From Bacillota bacterium (GTDB taxonomy: Bacteria; Bacillota; Clostridia; Christensenellales; UMGS416): 28,819 nucleotides of DNA. Where the stretch lies: the NCBI GenBank assembly GCA_023428265.1, contig JAEYYW010000160.1, forward strand, positions 1 to 28,819, given 5' to 3'. Positions 15,101 to 22,029 of the stretch are shown here, one piece after another (the stretch's first letter is position 1; each line of letters opens with the position of its first letter). The position numbers were made by a program, and so were the translations under genes. Under the pieces are notes generated by a model. It was not told the DNA's origin. It made no database searches and saw only the letters and a list, made by a program, of their open reading frames with translations.

Positions 15101-18100
15101 ACATGCCGGCGTCATAGCTGTTGATGGTGACGTTGCTCACAAGCACGAAGTTGCCCACGTCGCCGCTGGCCGGCACCACGTTGCTGTCTTTGGCGGCGTT
15201 TGCTCCTTGCATCGCGCTGGTGAAGATATATTCCGGCAGCAGTGTGAAGTGAAGCTTGTAGGTGCCCGGCCGGATGTTTGTGAAGCTATACATGCCACCA
15301 CCGGATGTTGTGACGGGGTTCAACGTGTCGCCGTTCACATCGGTTACGGCGGCTCCGGCTGTGGTCAGCAGCGAAACCGTTACACCGTCCAGCCCCGGCT
15401 CGCCGGTGTCCTGGATGCCGTTGCGGTTCTGGTCATTCCACACGAAGTCGCCGATTGTGGCAGGCATAAACAGGCCGCAGTCCACGGTCTGGTTATTCGC
15501 GGCCACTGCCAGTGTGACCGTGTCGGTGGAGGTCTCACCGGCAACCGGCTGGTTGAAGTCGCTGTCGGTGCTGTCGTTGCCGGAGGCATCCTTGCTGGTC
15601 ACATAGCGGATGCTGGGCAGGGTGACCACAACCGTATAATCTCCGGCGTTCAGGTCCTGGAAGGTATAAACGCCGGAAGCGTTGGTTGTGGTGGTTGCCA
15701 CGGTGCTGCCGCCGGACTTCAGTGTGACCGTCACGCTGCCGATGCCCTGCTCCCCGCCGTCCTGCACGCCGTCGGCGTCGGTGTCATGCCACACTTTGCC
15801 GCCAAGGCTGGCCTTGTGGAGGCCGGCGTCCAGCGTCTGGTTGTTTGCGCCGGAGGCCACGGTGAAATCCATGATGCCCGACGAGTTCACATCGCTGTCT
15901 ATGCTGTCGTTTGCGCCCACGTTGGAAATGGAAAACACATAATTGAGCGCATCGGGGTTCACAACCGTGATGCGGTAGCTGCCCGGCCTCAGGTTGGTGA
16001 AGGTATAGTTGCCTGAGGCGTTTGTGATCGTGTCCGCCACCGGGACACCCACCACATTGCTGACCGGATTGCCGGACTGGTCGGTGAGCCTGACCGTCAC
16101 ACCGTCGATGCCGGTCTCGCCGGTCTGCAAGCCGTCGTGGTTCTTGTCATTCCAGACGAGGTTGCCCACCTGCGCCGGCTGAAACAGGCCGCCGTCCACG
16201 GTGTTGTTCCGCTGGCCGGCCGAGAGGGTGACGGCGGCCGAGGCGGTGGCGGGGTCGAAGTCACTGTCGGTGGCGTCTGTGGCGCCGCCCGAATCCATGG
16301 TGGTCAGATAGTATCCGCTGGGCACGGTGATCTCCACCGTGTAGTTGCCGGCGTTCAAGTCCTGGAAAAGGTAAGCGCCGCTGGCGTTGGTTTTGGTGGT
16401 GGCCACGGTGCTGCCGCCGGACTTCAGTGTGACCGTTACGTTGTTCACACCGGTTGTTTCCCCGGCATCCTGTATGCCGTCGGCGTCGGCGTCCAGCCAC
16501 ACCTTGTCACCCAGGATGGCCTTGTGCAGGCCGCTGTCCACATGGGTCATGTTTTGGCCGGAGGTCAGGCTCAGAAGCACCTCGCCGGAGGCGTCGGTGT
16601 CGCTGTCCGCAGAATCATTGCCGCCGGTGTTGGCCAGCGTGAAGACATAGTTGGCGCCGTCCGGGTTGGTCACGGCAACCTTGTAGCTGCCGGGCTTCAG
16701 GTTGGTGAAGCCATAGGAGCCGTCGGCGGCGGTTGTGGCGCTACCCACCGCGTTGCCGTCAGCGTCTGTCACCGGGTTGCCGGTCGCATCGGTGAGCGCT
16801 ACGGTGACGCCGGCCAGCTTGCCCTCGCCGGTGTCCTGCACGCCGTCATGGTCCAGGTCATTCCACACCAGCCCGGAAAGGGAGGCGGGCAGCCAGATAC
16901 CCAGGTCATAATTCAGCCGGTCGGCGGGTGTGTTTGGCGAGATGAATGTGATCCGGCCCGTGCGCACACCGCTGTTGAGCGTGGCGGAGGGCACATCGCT
17001 GTCGGTGTTGGTGTCGCTGTCGCCTGCAAGTCCGTCGGCGTTATAGGCCGTGGCCCGATAATTGCCCGGGAACACATACTCAATGATATATTCGTGGGCA
17101 CCGTCGGCGATGAGGGAGGGGAAAGCCCAGTAGCCGGCGTTGCCGTTCTGGTCGTTGCCGGTTCTGGTGTACTGAATCACCGTGTTCGGCGCGCTGCTGT
17201 TGTAGAGGTTCACCAGGATGTCATTCACGCCCGGTTCGCCGTTATCCTGCAGGCCATTGCCGTTGGTGTCCAGCCACACATGATCGCCCACGCCGAAATA
17301 GGGGATGTGATCGTTGATAATGAACCCCACTTTGCTGGACTCGGTGGGCAGGAAGGCTTCCGTTCCGCTCTCACCCTCGCAGGTTGCGCCCACGGCCATG
17401 CTGTCCCATGCCAGCTGGCCGGCAGGTGCTCCCAGCGGAGCCCGCATCGGCCACTCAAAGGAGAGTGCGTCGCCCGGGTTGAGCGTGTAGTTGTTGAATT
17501 CAAACTTCAGCGCTGTCACGGTGGTGATGTCCGCAGGCGGCGTCAGCGACCAGCCGTCGCCGGAGTTCCCGCCGTTCACCGGGTCATACAGCTCCGCCAG
17601 AGACGGCGTGGGATTTGTTGTGTAATAGATCTTCAGCTCCGATGGCAGCGCCGAACCGTTTGTGCCAGTGATTCTGTCCACCAGATAGGGCTGCCAGACC
17701 GTCCCGCGGGATGCGCTGCCGATGATCAGCTTGTCGCCGATCCTCGGGAGCGTGTCGATGGCCACAATGTTGGAGATCGGGCCGTTGGAGCCGTCGTTCT
17801 TGATGGTGAAGCGATAATTTGCCAGGCCGCCGGGGAGTGTCTGGCCATAGCTGCTTGTGCCCGAATACTGCTTCCAGCCGGCGTCCAGCTCGCCTTTGAC
17901 CCACGCCGTGGTCGTCAAAGCGCCCTGGAACTTCACAAACACCTGGGCTTGAGCCGCCGCCAGCCGGTCGTCGGTGGCTCCGTCTCCATCCAGGTCGTCG
18001 GTGTCAACGGCGGTTGTGCCCTTCATTGCGGAGGCACCGGCGCCGTTGGTGGTGAGATAAAGCTTGTTGGTGAGCCAGCCCACCGGCGTCTGGTCGGCAA

Positions 18101-19814
18101 TGGCGGTGTTCAGTGTGATCAGCACGGCCTCGCCGGGCTCCAGAAAGCCGGTGATGGGCCAGCGGACCACCGTGCAGGCCTGCCCGCCAATGGTCTTGCC
18201 GGTGATGACCGGTGTGCCCACGGTAACGCCGGAGGGCGCGCTGTTCACTGTGTAGGAAACGTATTCCAGGTTGGGAGGCAGCACATCGATTGCCACCGGG
18301 TCCACCAACCGGCCGGTGGCGTAATCATGGTTTTTCACGGTGAGCGTCCACGCCACGGCCTCACCGAAGTCGCGGGTGCTGCCGCCCACAATGGCTTTTG
18401 CCGGCACCAGCCACGGATATGCTCCCACAATGTCAAACGAGACGCTGGAGTGTTTGGCCGGCAGCGCTTCGCCGCGATAAGAGGAGGTGAGCCACGCGTT
18501 GTTGGTGACCACGCCCGCCGCGTCATTGCGGATGACGCCATACACATTGATTATTGAGCTCTGGGCAAAGCCCGCCGGCACTGTGCCCATGCGCCACTGC
18601 ACGCGGGTGACACGCGCTCCGTCCGGCAGCCCCAAACCTGACACATTCAATGTCTGGTTCGCCACAGTGGTGGTGTCCGCCCACTTCACCCAGTTGTAAG
18701 GCGCGGCGGTGTCCAGCGTATAGTATACGGACATGGGCAGGTCCTGATTGAATGCCCCGGTCGTGATGCTGGTCAGATTGATTTCATCGGGCATGCCGTC
18801 TTCCATCATAAAATCGTCCAGCGGCACGTTGCCGGTGTTTGCGGCGCCGTTCAGGCCGTAACGGGAAGTCTGGCCGGGGTGGTATTCCTCCTGCACCTGC
18901 CGGTTGCTCTTTGTAAAGCTCCCCATGCCGGGCGCGGCCACGCCGAATGTGGTGGTGCAGGCCGCAGTTTTCTCCGGTTGGTCCGCATCGTCGCCATAGA
19001 ATTTGGCGCTGACGGTCACGCTGTTCGTTGCGCTCTCCGTCTGGCCCTCGGGATAGGTTACGGTAACATAACGGTCTGCGGTGGCGCCCACGCCGACGCT
19101 GGCGATGGTCCAGTTCACTTTGTGGCTTTCGCTGTCATAGGTGCCGCCGCCGGTTGCGGAGATGAATGTGGCGGCAGCCGGCAGCAAGTCAGACACACGC
19201 ACGTCTGAGAGATTGAGGGAGCCGGAGGCATTGCCGGCCACACGCACCCGATAAGTTACCGGGCTGCCGCCCACCGCCTGCCCGGACGGCACAGTCTGCA
19301 CCTTGGAGACCGACCAGTTCGGCGCCACAACGTGGGCCGTCACGGTCACGTTGTTGCTCACCACATCGCTCATCGCCTCGGCGCTGAAGGTGGCGTTGTT
19401 GATGGCGGTGGCGCCATCCTTCGTGGAACCGTTCCGAAACCGTGCGGAGATTCTGAGCTTGCCGGACACGCCGGTGGCACAGGGGGTGGTGAACCTGAAC
19501 GTCACCTGATCCCTACCGCCCACGCTGGCCGTATCCACCGTGGTGATATGCACCGTCTTCACAGAGCTCACATACTCCAGCCCTTCCGGCAGCAAGTCCA
19601 CGATCTGGGCGCCTGTGACCTCGCCGGTGCCGGAGATGGCATAGTCCAGCGTATAGGTGAATGTTTCACCGGGCGCTACATCGGTCTTGTCCACCGACTT
19701 GGCAATGGCCAACGTGATCTCGCCCTCCGCCCGCGCGATAGGGAAGCCGCTGAAGGATGAGGTGAAAACAAACAGAAAGGCAAACAGCAAAGACGTGAGC
19801 CGGTTTTTTCTCAT
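12183..19814 (-). CDS. Giant multidomain surface adhesin (SdrD-B and DUF11 repeats)
   Basis: A 2543-residue secreted protein. Residues 1-29 are a signal peptide (basic start, long Phe/Leu core, A-R-A cleavage site). About 30-840 holds DUF11-like beta modules (DLLPEGLEYVS, DLLPAAATFIS, DVLPPNLEYVS, IDTLPRIGD) mixed with unassigned beta-rich sequence. From about 841 to 1928 nine SdrD-B/Cna-B-like modules of about 120 residues run in tandem, each opening VW-D-x-(D/N)-G-(I/V/L)-Q-D-x-GE, a Ca-binding-type loop, with many carrying a second acidic loop (DSxDSD). Three DUF11 modules follow (about 1930-2288), then two more SdrD-B modules (about 2289-2505). The end has GPDTATDD, a hydrophobic helix (about 2515-2533) and RKRR, the layout of a sortase signal but without LPXTG. 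The role is probably adhesion or a surface stalk. GAGG precedes the ATG. Confidence 0.93.
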   Translation of the reverse strand: MRKNRLTSLLFAFLFVFTSSFSGFPIARAEGEITLAIAKSVDKTDVAPGETFTYTLDYAISGTGEVTGAQIVDLLPEGLEYVSSVKTVHITTVDTASVGGRDQVTFRFTTPCATGVSGKLRISARFRNGSTKDGATAINNATFSAEAMSDVVSNNVTVTAHVVAPNWSVSKVQTVPSGQAVGGSPVTYRVRVAGNASGSLNLSDVRVSDLLPAAATFISATGGGTYDSESHKVNWTIASVGVGATADRYVTVTYPEGQTESATNSVTVSAKFYGDDADQPEKTAACTTTFGVAAPGMGSFTKSNRQVQEEYHPGQTSRYGLNGAANTGNVPLDDFMMEDGMPDEINLTSITTGAFNQDLPMSVYYTLDTAAPYNWVKWADTTTVANQTLNVSGLGLPDGARVTRVQWRMGTVPAGFAQSSIINVYGVIRNDAAGVVTNNAWLTSSYRGEALPAKHSSVSFDIVGAYPWLVPAKAIVGGSTRDFGEAVAWTLTVKNHDYATGRLVDPVAIDVLPPNLEYVSYTVNSAPSGVTVGTPVITGKTIGGQACTVVRWPITGFLEPGEAVLITLNTAIADQTPVGWLTNKLYLTTNGAGASAMKGTTAVDTDDLDGDGATDDRLAAAQAQVFVKFQGALTTTAWVKGELDAGWKQYSGTSSYGQTLPGGLANYRFTIKNDGSNGPISNIVAIDTLPRIGDKLIIGSASRGTVWQPYLVDRITGTNGSALPSELKIYYTTNPTPSLAELYDPVNGGNSGDGWSLTPPADITTVTALKFEFNNYTLNPGDALSFEWPMRAPLGAPAGQLAWDSMAVGATCEGESGTEAFLPTESSKVGFIINDHIPYFGVGDHVWLDTNGNGLQDNGEPGVNDILVNLYNSSAPNTVIQYTRTGNDQNGNAGYWAFPSLIADGAHEYIIEYVFPGNYRATAYNADGLAGDSDTNTDSDVPSATLNSGVRTGRITFISPNTPADRLNYDLGIWLPASLSGLVWNDLDHDGVQDTGEGKLAGVTVALTDATGNPVTDADGNAVGSATTAADGSYGFTNLKPGSYKVAVTNPDGANYVFTLANTGGNDSADSDTDASGEVLLSLTSGQNMTHVDSGLHKAILGDKVWLDADADGIQDAGETTGVNNVTVTLKSGGSTVATTKTNASGAYLFQDLNAGNYTVEITVPSGYYLTTMDSGGATDATDSDFDPATASAAVTLSAGQRNNTVDGGLFQPAQVGNLVWNDKNHDGLQTGETGIDGVTVRLTDQSGNPVSNVVGVPVADTITNASGNYTFTNLRPGSYRITVVNPDALNYVFSISNVGANDSIDSDVNSSGIMDFTVASGANNQTLDAGLHKASLGGKVWHDTDADGVQDGGEQGIGSVTVTLKSGGSTVATTTTNASGVYTFQDLNAGDYTVVVTLPSIRYVTSKDASGNDSTDSDFNQPVAGETSTDTVTLAVAANNQTVDCGLFMPATIGDFVWNDQNRNGIQDTGEPGLDGVTVSLLTTAGAAVTDVNGDTLNPVTTSGGGMYSFTNIRPGTYKLHFTLLPEYIFTSAMQGANAAKDSNVVPASGDVGNFVLVSNVTINSYDAGMYKAALGDLVWEDLDADGVQDNGEPGIAGVTVELVKDNGNGIIGAEDTVTETKITDSTGRYAFTELDSGSYFIRMKIPEGYYATARNIGDDAADSDIDTSGVTAIINLTKGQADSSYDAGLFRTASVGDFTWEDMDANGVQDDSEFGIPGVTVRIRDGAGNPVSNVTGDAIDAFTTDISGLYQITGLRPGSYKLQFELPDGYEYTLATGPAATGSDATAPAGWTANFTLASNQANTEIDGGFYRLASLSGVVWKDGNNNGIRDGEETGISGLTVELRNALNVLKATATTGEDGSYSFPGLVPGEYHVVVLQTNPKLFFSPRDQGGDDSIDSDVNASTGAGPSITLVSGQDETNMDAGIQTCADIAVSKTSNKALYKLGETIEFTITATNLGADGATGLALTDVLPTGIDYVSDDGSGSYSQATGIWTVGSLAVGDSATLRITATSSKTGSFTNTAVMSALNEHDGFPANNSGSAAFSVGVSADLQVAKTVNNTTPWLNENVVFTVTVTNNGPDSATNAEMRDLLPAGLTYVSDDAGGSYNNGTGVWAIGTLANGASATIQITAKATALGTITNTATVSAEEYDRNPGNNADNCSIFPKARADLAITKTADVATYSTGDTIAFTLTVENLGPDDATGVAASDLLPDNAAFVSTAGGGGYDSETGDWAIGDLAVGETATLVIRATAGTHGNILNTATVEGNEPDPDETNNSATATVEPATSALGDLVWLDCNGNGIQDEGEAGIPGVTLEVLSASGTAGSTVTDENGNWQFTGLAPGYYQVRVTPPASYILTATESGDDRAIDSNGDQSGTTAAFLLQADTTDTTIDFGLYLPNRISCRVWHDTNRNGLYDGDEAPLPGVTVELYRRSVFWGMTVTDSTGRYSFDGLPAGAYTLKFTPPAGYDFSGGEGVDTDGATGTITLGAGEAASVESGYVTLRGPDTATDDHTVLLAGALALLLGLSLLAAGRKRRTGSKA
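12276..14030 (-). repeat. C-terminal DUF11 triplet and final two SdrD-B modules
   Basis: Within the adhesin, three consecutive DUF11 modules each open with ADI/ADL-(A/Q)-(V/I)-(S/A/T)-KT and contain a D-(V/L)-LP segment and an NTA(T/V) strand. They occupy roughly residues 1930-2288. Two SdrD-B modules follow, the last with a divergent first strand (SCRVWHDTNRNGLYDGDE). This breaks the otherwise continuous SdrD-B array. Confidence 0.75.
14031..17295 (-). repeat. Nine tandem SdrD-B modules with A/B alternation
   Basis: Modules start near bases 17292, 16890, 16524, 16178, 15814, 15463, 15095, 14733 and 14370 (reading down the minus strand), 346-368 nt apart after the longer first module. Modules 2, 4, 6 and 8 (type A) have a long loop such as GNPVSNV and a LRPGSYK-type strand. 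Modules 3 and 5 (type B) share SGGSTVATT and FQDLNAG; module 7 is a looser B. Module ends alternate too: GLHKA, GLFQPA, GLHKA, GLFMPA, GMYKA, GLFRTA. A stretch of about 35 nt is identical in modules 3 and 5, 705 nt apart. Confidence 0.8.
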
Positions 19815-19852
19815 ACAGACCTCAATGTTTTCATTTTATGACAAAATTCGAC

Positions 19853-19893
19853 AGATAGTCTATCTATTCTACCCGATTTTGATTACGAAGTAA
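19853..19893 (-). promoter_or_regulatory. Candidate promoter and operator dyads of the adhesin gene
   Basis: On the minus strand a possible -10 TAGAAT lies at 19871-19866, with only a weak -35 (TTACTT) 16 nt upstream. Two perfect dyads flank it: TTACGAAGTAA at 19883-19893, over the -35, and AGATAG-T-CTATCT at 19853-19865, over the expected start site. The leader to the ATG at 19814 would be about 45 nt. Both dyads fit operator positions, but no regulator is known. Confidence 0.4.
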
Positions 19894-19963
19894 CGCTTTT
19901 CATACAAAATTCCAGACATTTTTATTTGGAAACAAGAAAAATGGAATAAAGGAAAAGAAAACA

Positions 19964-19985
19964 GGCCTGGCGGCGATGCCAGGCC
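19964..19985 (-). terminator. Terminator after the YabE-like gene
   Basis: An 8-bp perfect stem, GGCCTGGC (19964-19971) with GCCAGGCC (19978-19985), and a 6-nt loop. On the minus strand it runs into TGTTTTCTTTTCC. It starts about 25 nt past the stop codon. The remaining gap to the adhesin start (to 19814) is AT-rich with only the dyads noted there. Confidence 0.8.
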
Positions 19986-20009
19986 CGTTTGGTTTCACGG
20001 AAATTCTGC

Positions 20010-21395
20010 TTACCTTTTGAAGTTGTATTTCACAATAAATACTTCCACATTTCTGCGGCGGCCCCACTTGTAGCACTCGTCCCTGGTGTTCATGAAAACG
20101 TCGCCCATCATGGAGCTGTCTCCTTCATTTGAGCCTGTGTCTTCTGCAACACAGTAGCCGTAACCCGTGACATAGAGCAGTGTGCCCCTGGGGATTGATT
20201 TGAAGTTCACGGCGATGCTGCCCGGCTTTTGCAGTGTGCGGGTGAATTGGGGCCAGTTGCCGCTAGCTGTTTTGCGCCCAGTGTGGGTATAGGCCGTGAT
20301 CGTCATATACCGCATTTCCTCAAAGGTATTGGGCTTTGCCGGGATGACCAGGTCTTCTGGCTTCACATGGGCATAGATTCCGGTGTATGGATTGCTGCTG
20401 TCACCACCCGACCCGCCGGACCCGCTGGACCCGCCGGAGTTGCCTGGGGTGCTTGGTTTGCCCCCCGAGTTGCCGCCTCCGGATGAACTGCCGCCGGAAG
20501 ACCCGGAGCTTCCGCTGGATGGCCTTTGGGCAACGCCGGTGCCCTTGAGGATGATTCTGTCCATAGAGGCTTCTTTGGTGATCGTCTTGATGACGGTGCG
20601 GCTAACCTCCATGCCGTTTTTATAGATCACTTCCACCAGTTTCTGCTTGACGCCCTGCTTGCCGTTTTGCTTGACTTGCGTTTTTCCCTTCAGCAGCGAG
20701 CTGGTGTTCTGATAAACTGTGTTATATTTGATGTTTTGCAGCTCCGACTCGATGACGGTCTCCACCTTCACATGCTTGATTCGCATGCCTGCGGTCAGCT
20801 GCGTCCCCAGCTTGGGGCTGATTTCGTCGTCCTGATCAAAGCTGATCTTGGCTTGCCCCAGCGCATCTTCCACAGTGCCGCCCACAATGTATAGCGGCTG
20901 CAGGATCTCGCCGTTGCTGTGGACATAAACCAGCATCGCGCGGTTCACCGCCACAACCATGCCATCGGTCAGCCTTGTGTTCTTGGCGGGCATCACTTCG
21001 TCTTTGGGGCCCAGCCGCACATTGTTTTCCTCCAGCAGGTCACCCACGGTGCGGGCAGTGGTCTTTACGGCCATTTTGATGGGGCCGTTTTCGATCCGGA
21101 CGCTCATTTCCTTGGATTTGGCGAAAACCACAACGCCCAGCAGGATGCCGATCGATGCGAACAGCACCAAAGACATCGTCAGTACAATTTTTGCAATCGG
21201 CAGGTTGGCTGCCATCACTTTTGCGGTCTGTGTCAGATTGCCGGCGGGCAGACGCACCAGACGGGTGCGCACTTTCATGCGCTCCGCCATGCCGGTGCGG
21301 CGGCGCAAGAGCATGCCAGGGTCACTCAAACGTTTGTGAGCCACCCTGCGGCCATTTCCGCCTCGCTTCTGCCTGCCGGTTTTGGTTAAATCCAC
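20010..21395 (-). CDS. YabE-like DUF348/G5/3D cell-wall protein
   Basis: A 461-residue membrane-anchored extracytoplasmic protein. A basic cytoplasmic head (1-66) precedes one transmembrane helix (about 68-92). Two DUF348 (ubiquitin-like) domains follow (about 97-140 and 152-197), then a G5 domain (about 205-285), a Gly/Ser/Pro linker (292-336) and a 3D domain (about 360-456) with YGYCVAEDTGS and CYKWGRRRNVEVFIV. The order matches B. subtilis YabE and is related to Rpf/resuscitation-type muralytic proteins and MltA-like barrels. The first of the three Asp that name the 3D domain is Asn397 here (AVNFKSIP), while Asp419 and Asp432 remain. The start is GTG 21395 with AGGAG 6 nt upstream. It has a strong promoter and its own terminator. 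Confidence 0.88.
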   Translation of the reverse strand: MDLTKTGRQKRGGNGRRVAHKRLSDPGMLLRRRTGMAERMKVRTRLVRLPAGNLTQTAKVMAANLPIAKIVLTMSLVLFASIGILLGVVVFAKSKEMSVRIENGPIKMAVKTTARTVGDLLEENNVRLGPKDEVMPAKNTRLTDGMVVAVNRAMLVYVHSNGEILQPLYIVGGTVEDALGQAKISFDQDDEISPKLGTQLTAGMRIKHVKVETVIESELQNIKYNTVYQNTSSLLKGKTQVKQNGKQGVKQKLVEVIYKNGMEVSRTVIKTITKEASMDRIILKGTGVAQRPSSGSSGSSGGSSSGGGNSGGKPSTPGNSGGSSGSGGSGGDSSNPYTGIYAHVKPEDLVIPAKPNTFEEMRYMTITAYTHTGRKTASGNWPQFTRTLQKPGSIAVNFKSIPRGTLLYVTGYGYCVAEDTGSNEGDSSMMGDVFMNTRDECYKWGRRRNVEVFIVKYNFKR

Positions 21396-21424
21396 GTTGC
21401 GCTCCTGTGTATGGATGATAGATA

Positions 21425-21454
21425 ATTATAATATAGGGCTGTCTGCACTGTCAA
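21425..21454 (-). promoter_or_regulatory. SigA-type promoter of the YabE-like gene
   Basis: On the minus strand a perfect TTGACA (21454-21449), an 18-nt spacer and a perfect TATAAT (21430-21425). Transcription would begin near 21418, giving a short leader to the GTG at 21395. Confidence 0.85.
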
Positions 21455-21756
21455 ATATTGTGCAGAATGGATAAAATGCATCTGAAATGTGCCGGAATGA
21501 TGATGCATTGGGTATAAAATGTTCTAAAAATGTGATATAGTCGGAAGTAAAAGAAATACAAATATGGCGATGAATCTATGAATGAATTGTAACAAATGCT
21601 TTTTCTGTCTCAGGCAGAAAGACCGGAGGCTCACGCATAACGCGGTTCACCATGATTCTTTCCTGATATAAAAACACTTGTTCCCCGGAAATCATGACAG
21701 ACTGCTGTCGTGTTTGGCGCGCTATACTACTGCCATCAAACACAGGAGGGATATGG
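21455..21756. other. Intergenic region between YabE-like and zinc-ribbon genes
   Basis: This stretch of about 300 nt is AT-rich at its left and shows no convincing gene. A short minus-strand ORF crossing its right half lacks a ribosome binding site and runs antisense into the zinc-ribbon gene. The visible signals are a dyad at 21694-21711 and a possible -10 (TATACT) at 21723-21728 for the rightward operon; no matching -35 is seen. Confidence 0.5.
21694..21711. promoter_or_regulatory. Dyad upstream of the zinc-ribbon/Fpg-like operon
   Basis: Arms GACAG (21696-21700) and CTGTC (21705-21709) around ACTG, extended outward by a T-G wobble and an A-T pair. It ends 11 nt before the candidate -10 TATACT at 21723-21728, covering the -35 zone, so it may be an operator. 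Confidence 0.35.
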
Positions 21757-22029
21757 ATGAACGAATCAACCGCGATCTGCCAGAGCTGCGCAATGCCATT
21801 GACTGATGAGGTGCTGGGCACTGAGCGGGATGGCAGCAAAAACCAGGATTATTGCCACTATTGTTACAAGGATGGCGCATTCACAGGCGAGCAGACAATG
21901 GAGGAGCACATTGAGACCTGCGTGCCCTTTGTGTCCAACGGTGACCCGTGGCCGGATGCCGACACCGCCCGGGCAGAAATGCACAAGCTGTTCCCCACGC
22001 TCAAACGCTGGAAGGATGAGGCGAAATGA
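21757..22029 (+). CDS. Zinc-ribbon protein (putative zinc ribbon, Zn_ribbon_2 type)
   Basis: A 90-residue protein. CQSCAMPL (Cys8, Cys11) and DYCHYCYKDGAF (Cys33, Cys36) form a four-Cys zinc ribbon as in the Pfam putative zinc ribbon family, where the segment continues, as here, into a helical EHIE...MHKLFPTLKRW tail. The biochemical role of the family is not established; some members are fused to regulatory DNA-binding domains. The ATG at 21757 has AGGAGGG (21744-21750) 6 nt upstream; an ATG at 21753 is in another frame. Its stop overlaps the start of the next gene by 4 nt (ATGA), so the two are translationally coupled. Confidence 0.87.
   Translation: MNESTAICQSCAMPLTDEVLGTERDGSKNQDYCHYCYKDGAFTGEQTMEEHIETCVPFVSNGDPWPDADTARAEMHKLFPTLKRWKDEAK

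Noticed and set aside
15697..16440. Identical segments about 705 nt apart, considered as possible mobile-element or CRISPR-like repeats
   Set aside because: They lie in frame inside adhesin modules 3 and 5 and are explained by module duplication.
16137..18557. An 806-codon open frame on the + strand opposite the giant adhesin
   Set aside because: It mirrors the adhesin frame exactly. GC-rich third positions leave few stops in the opposite frame, the protein has low-complexity Val/Gly/His-rich content and no recognisable domain, and there is no ribosome binding site at its start.
19815..19905. A c-di-GMP or other riboswitch ahead of the adhesin gene
   Set aside because: The leader after the candidate promoter is only about 45 nt and shows two short dyads, too small for a riboswitch fold.
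21576..21839. An 87-codon minus-strand frame across the gap before the zinc-ribbon gene
   Set aside because: No ribosome binding site, and its first third is antisense to the zinc-ribbon coding region.
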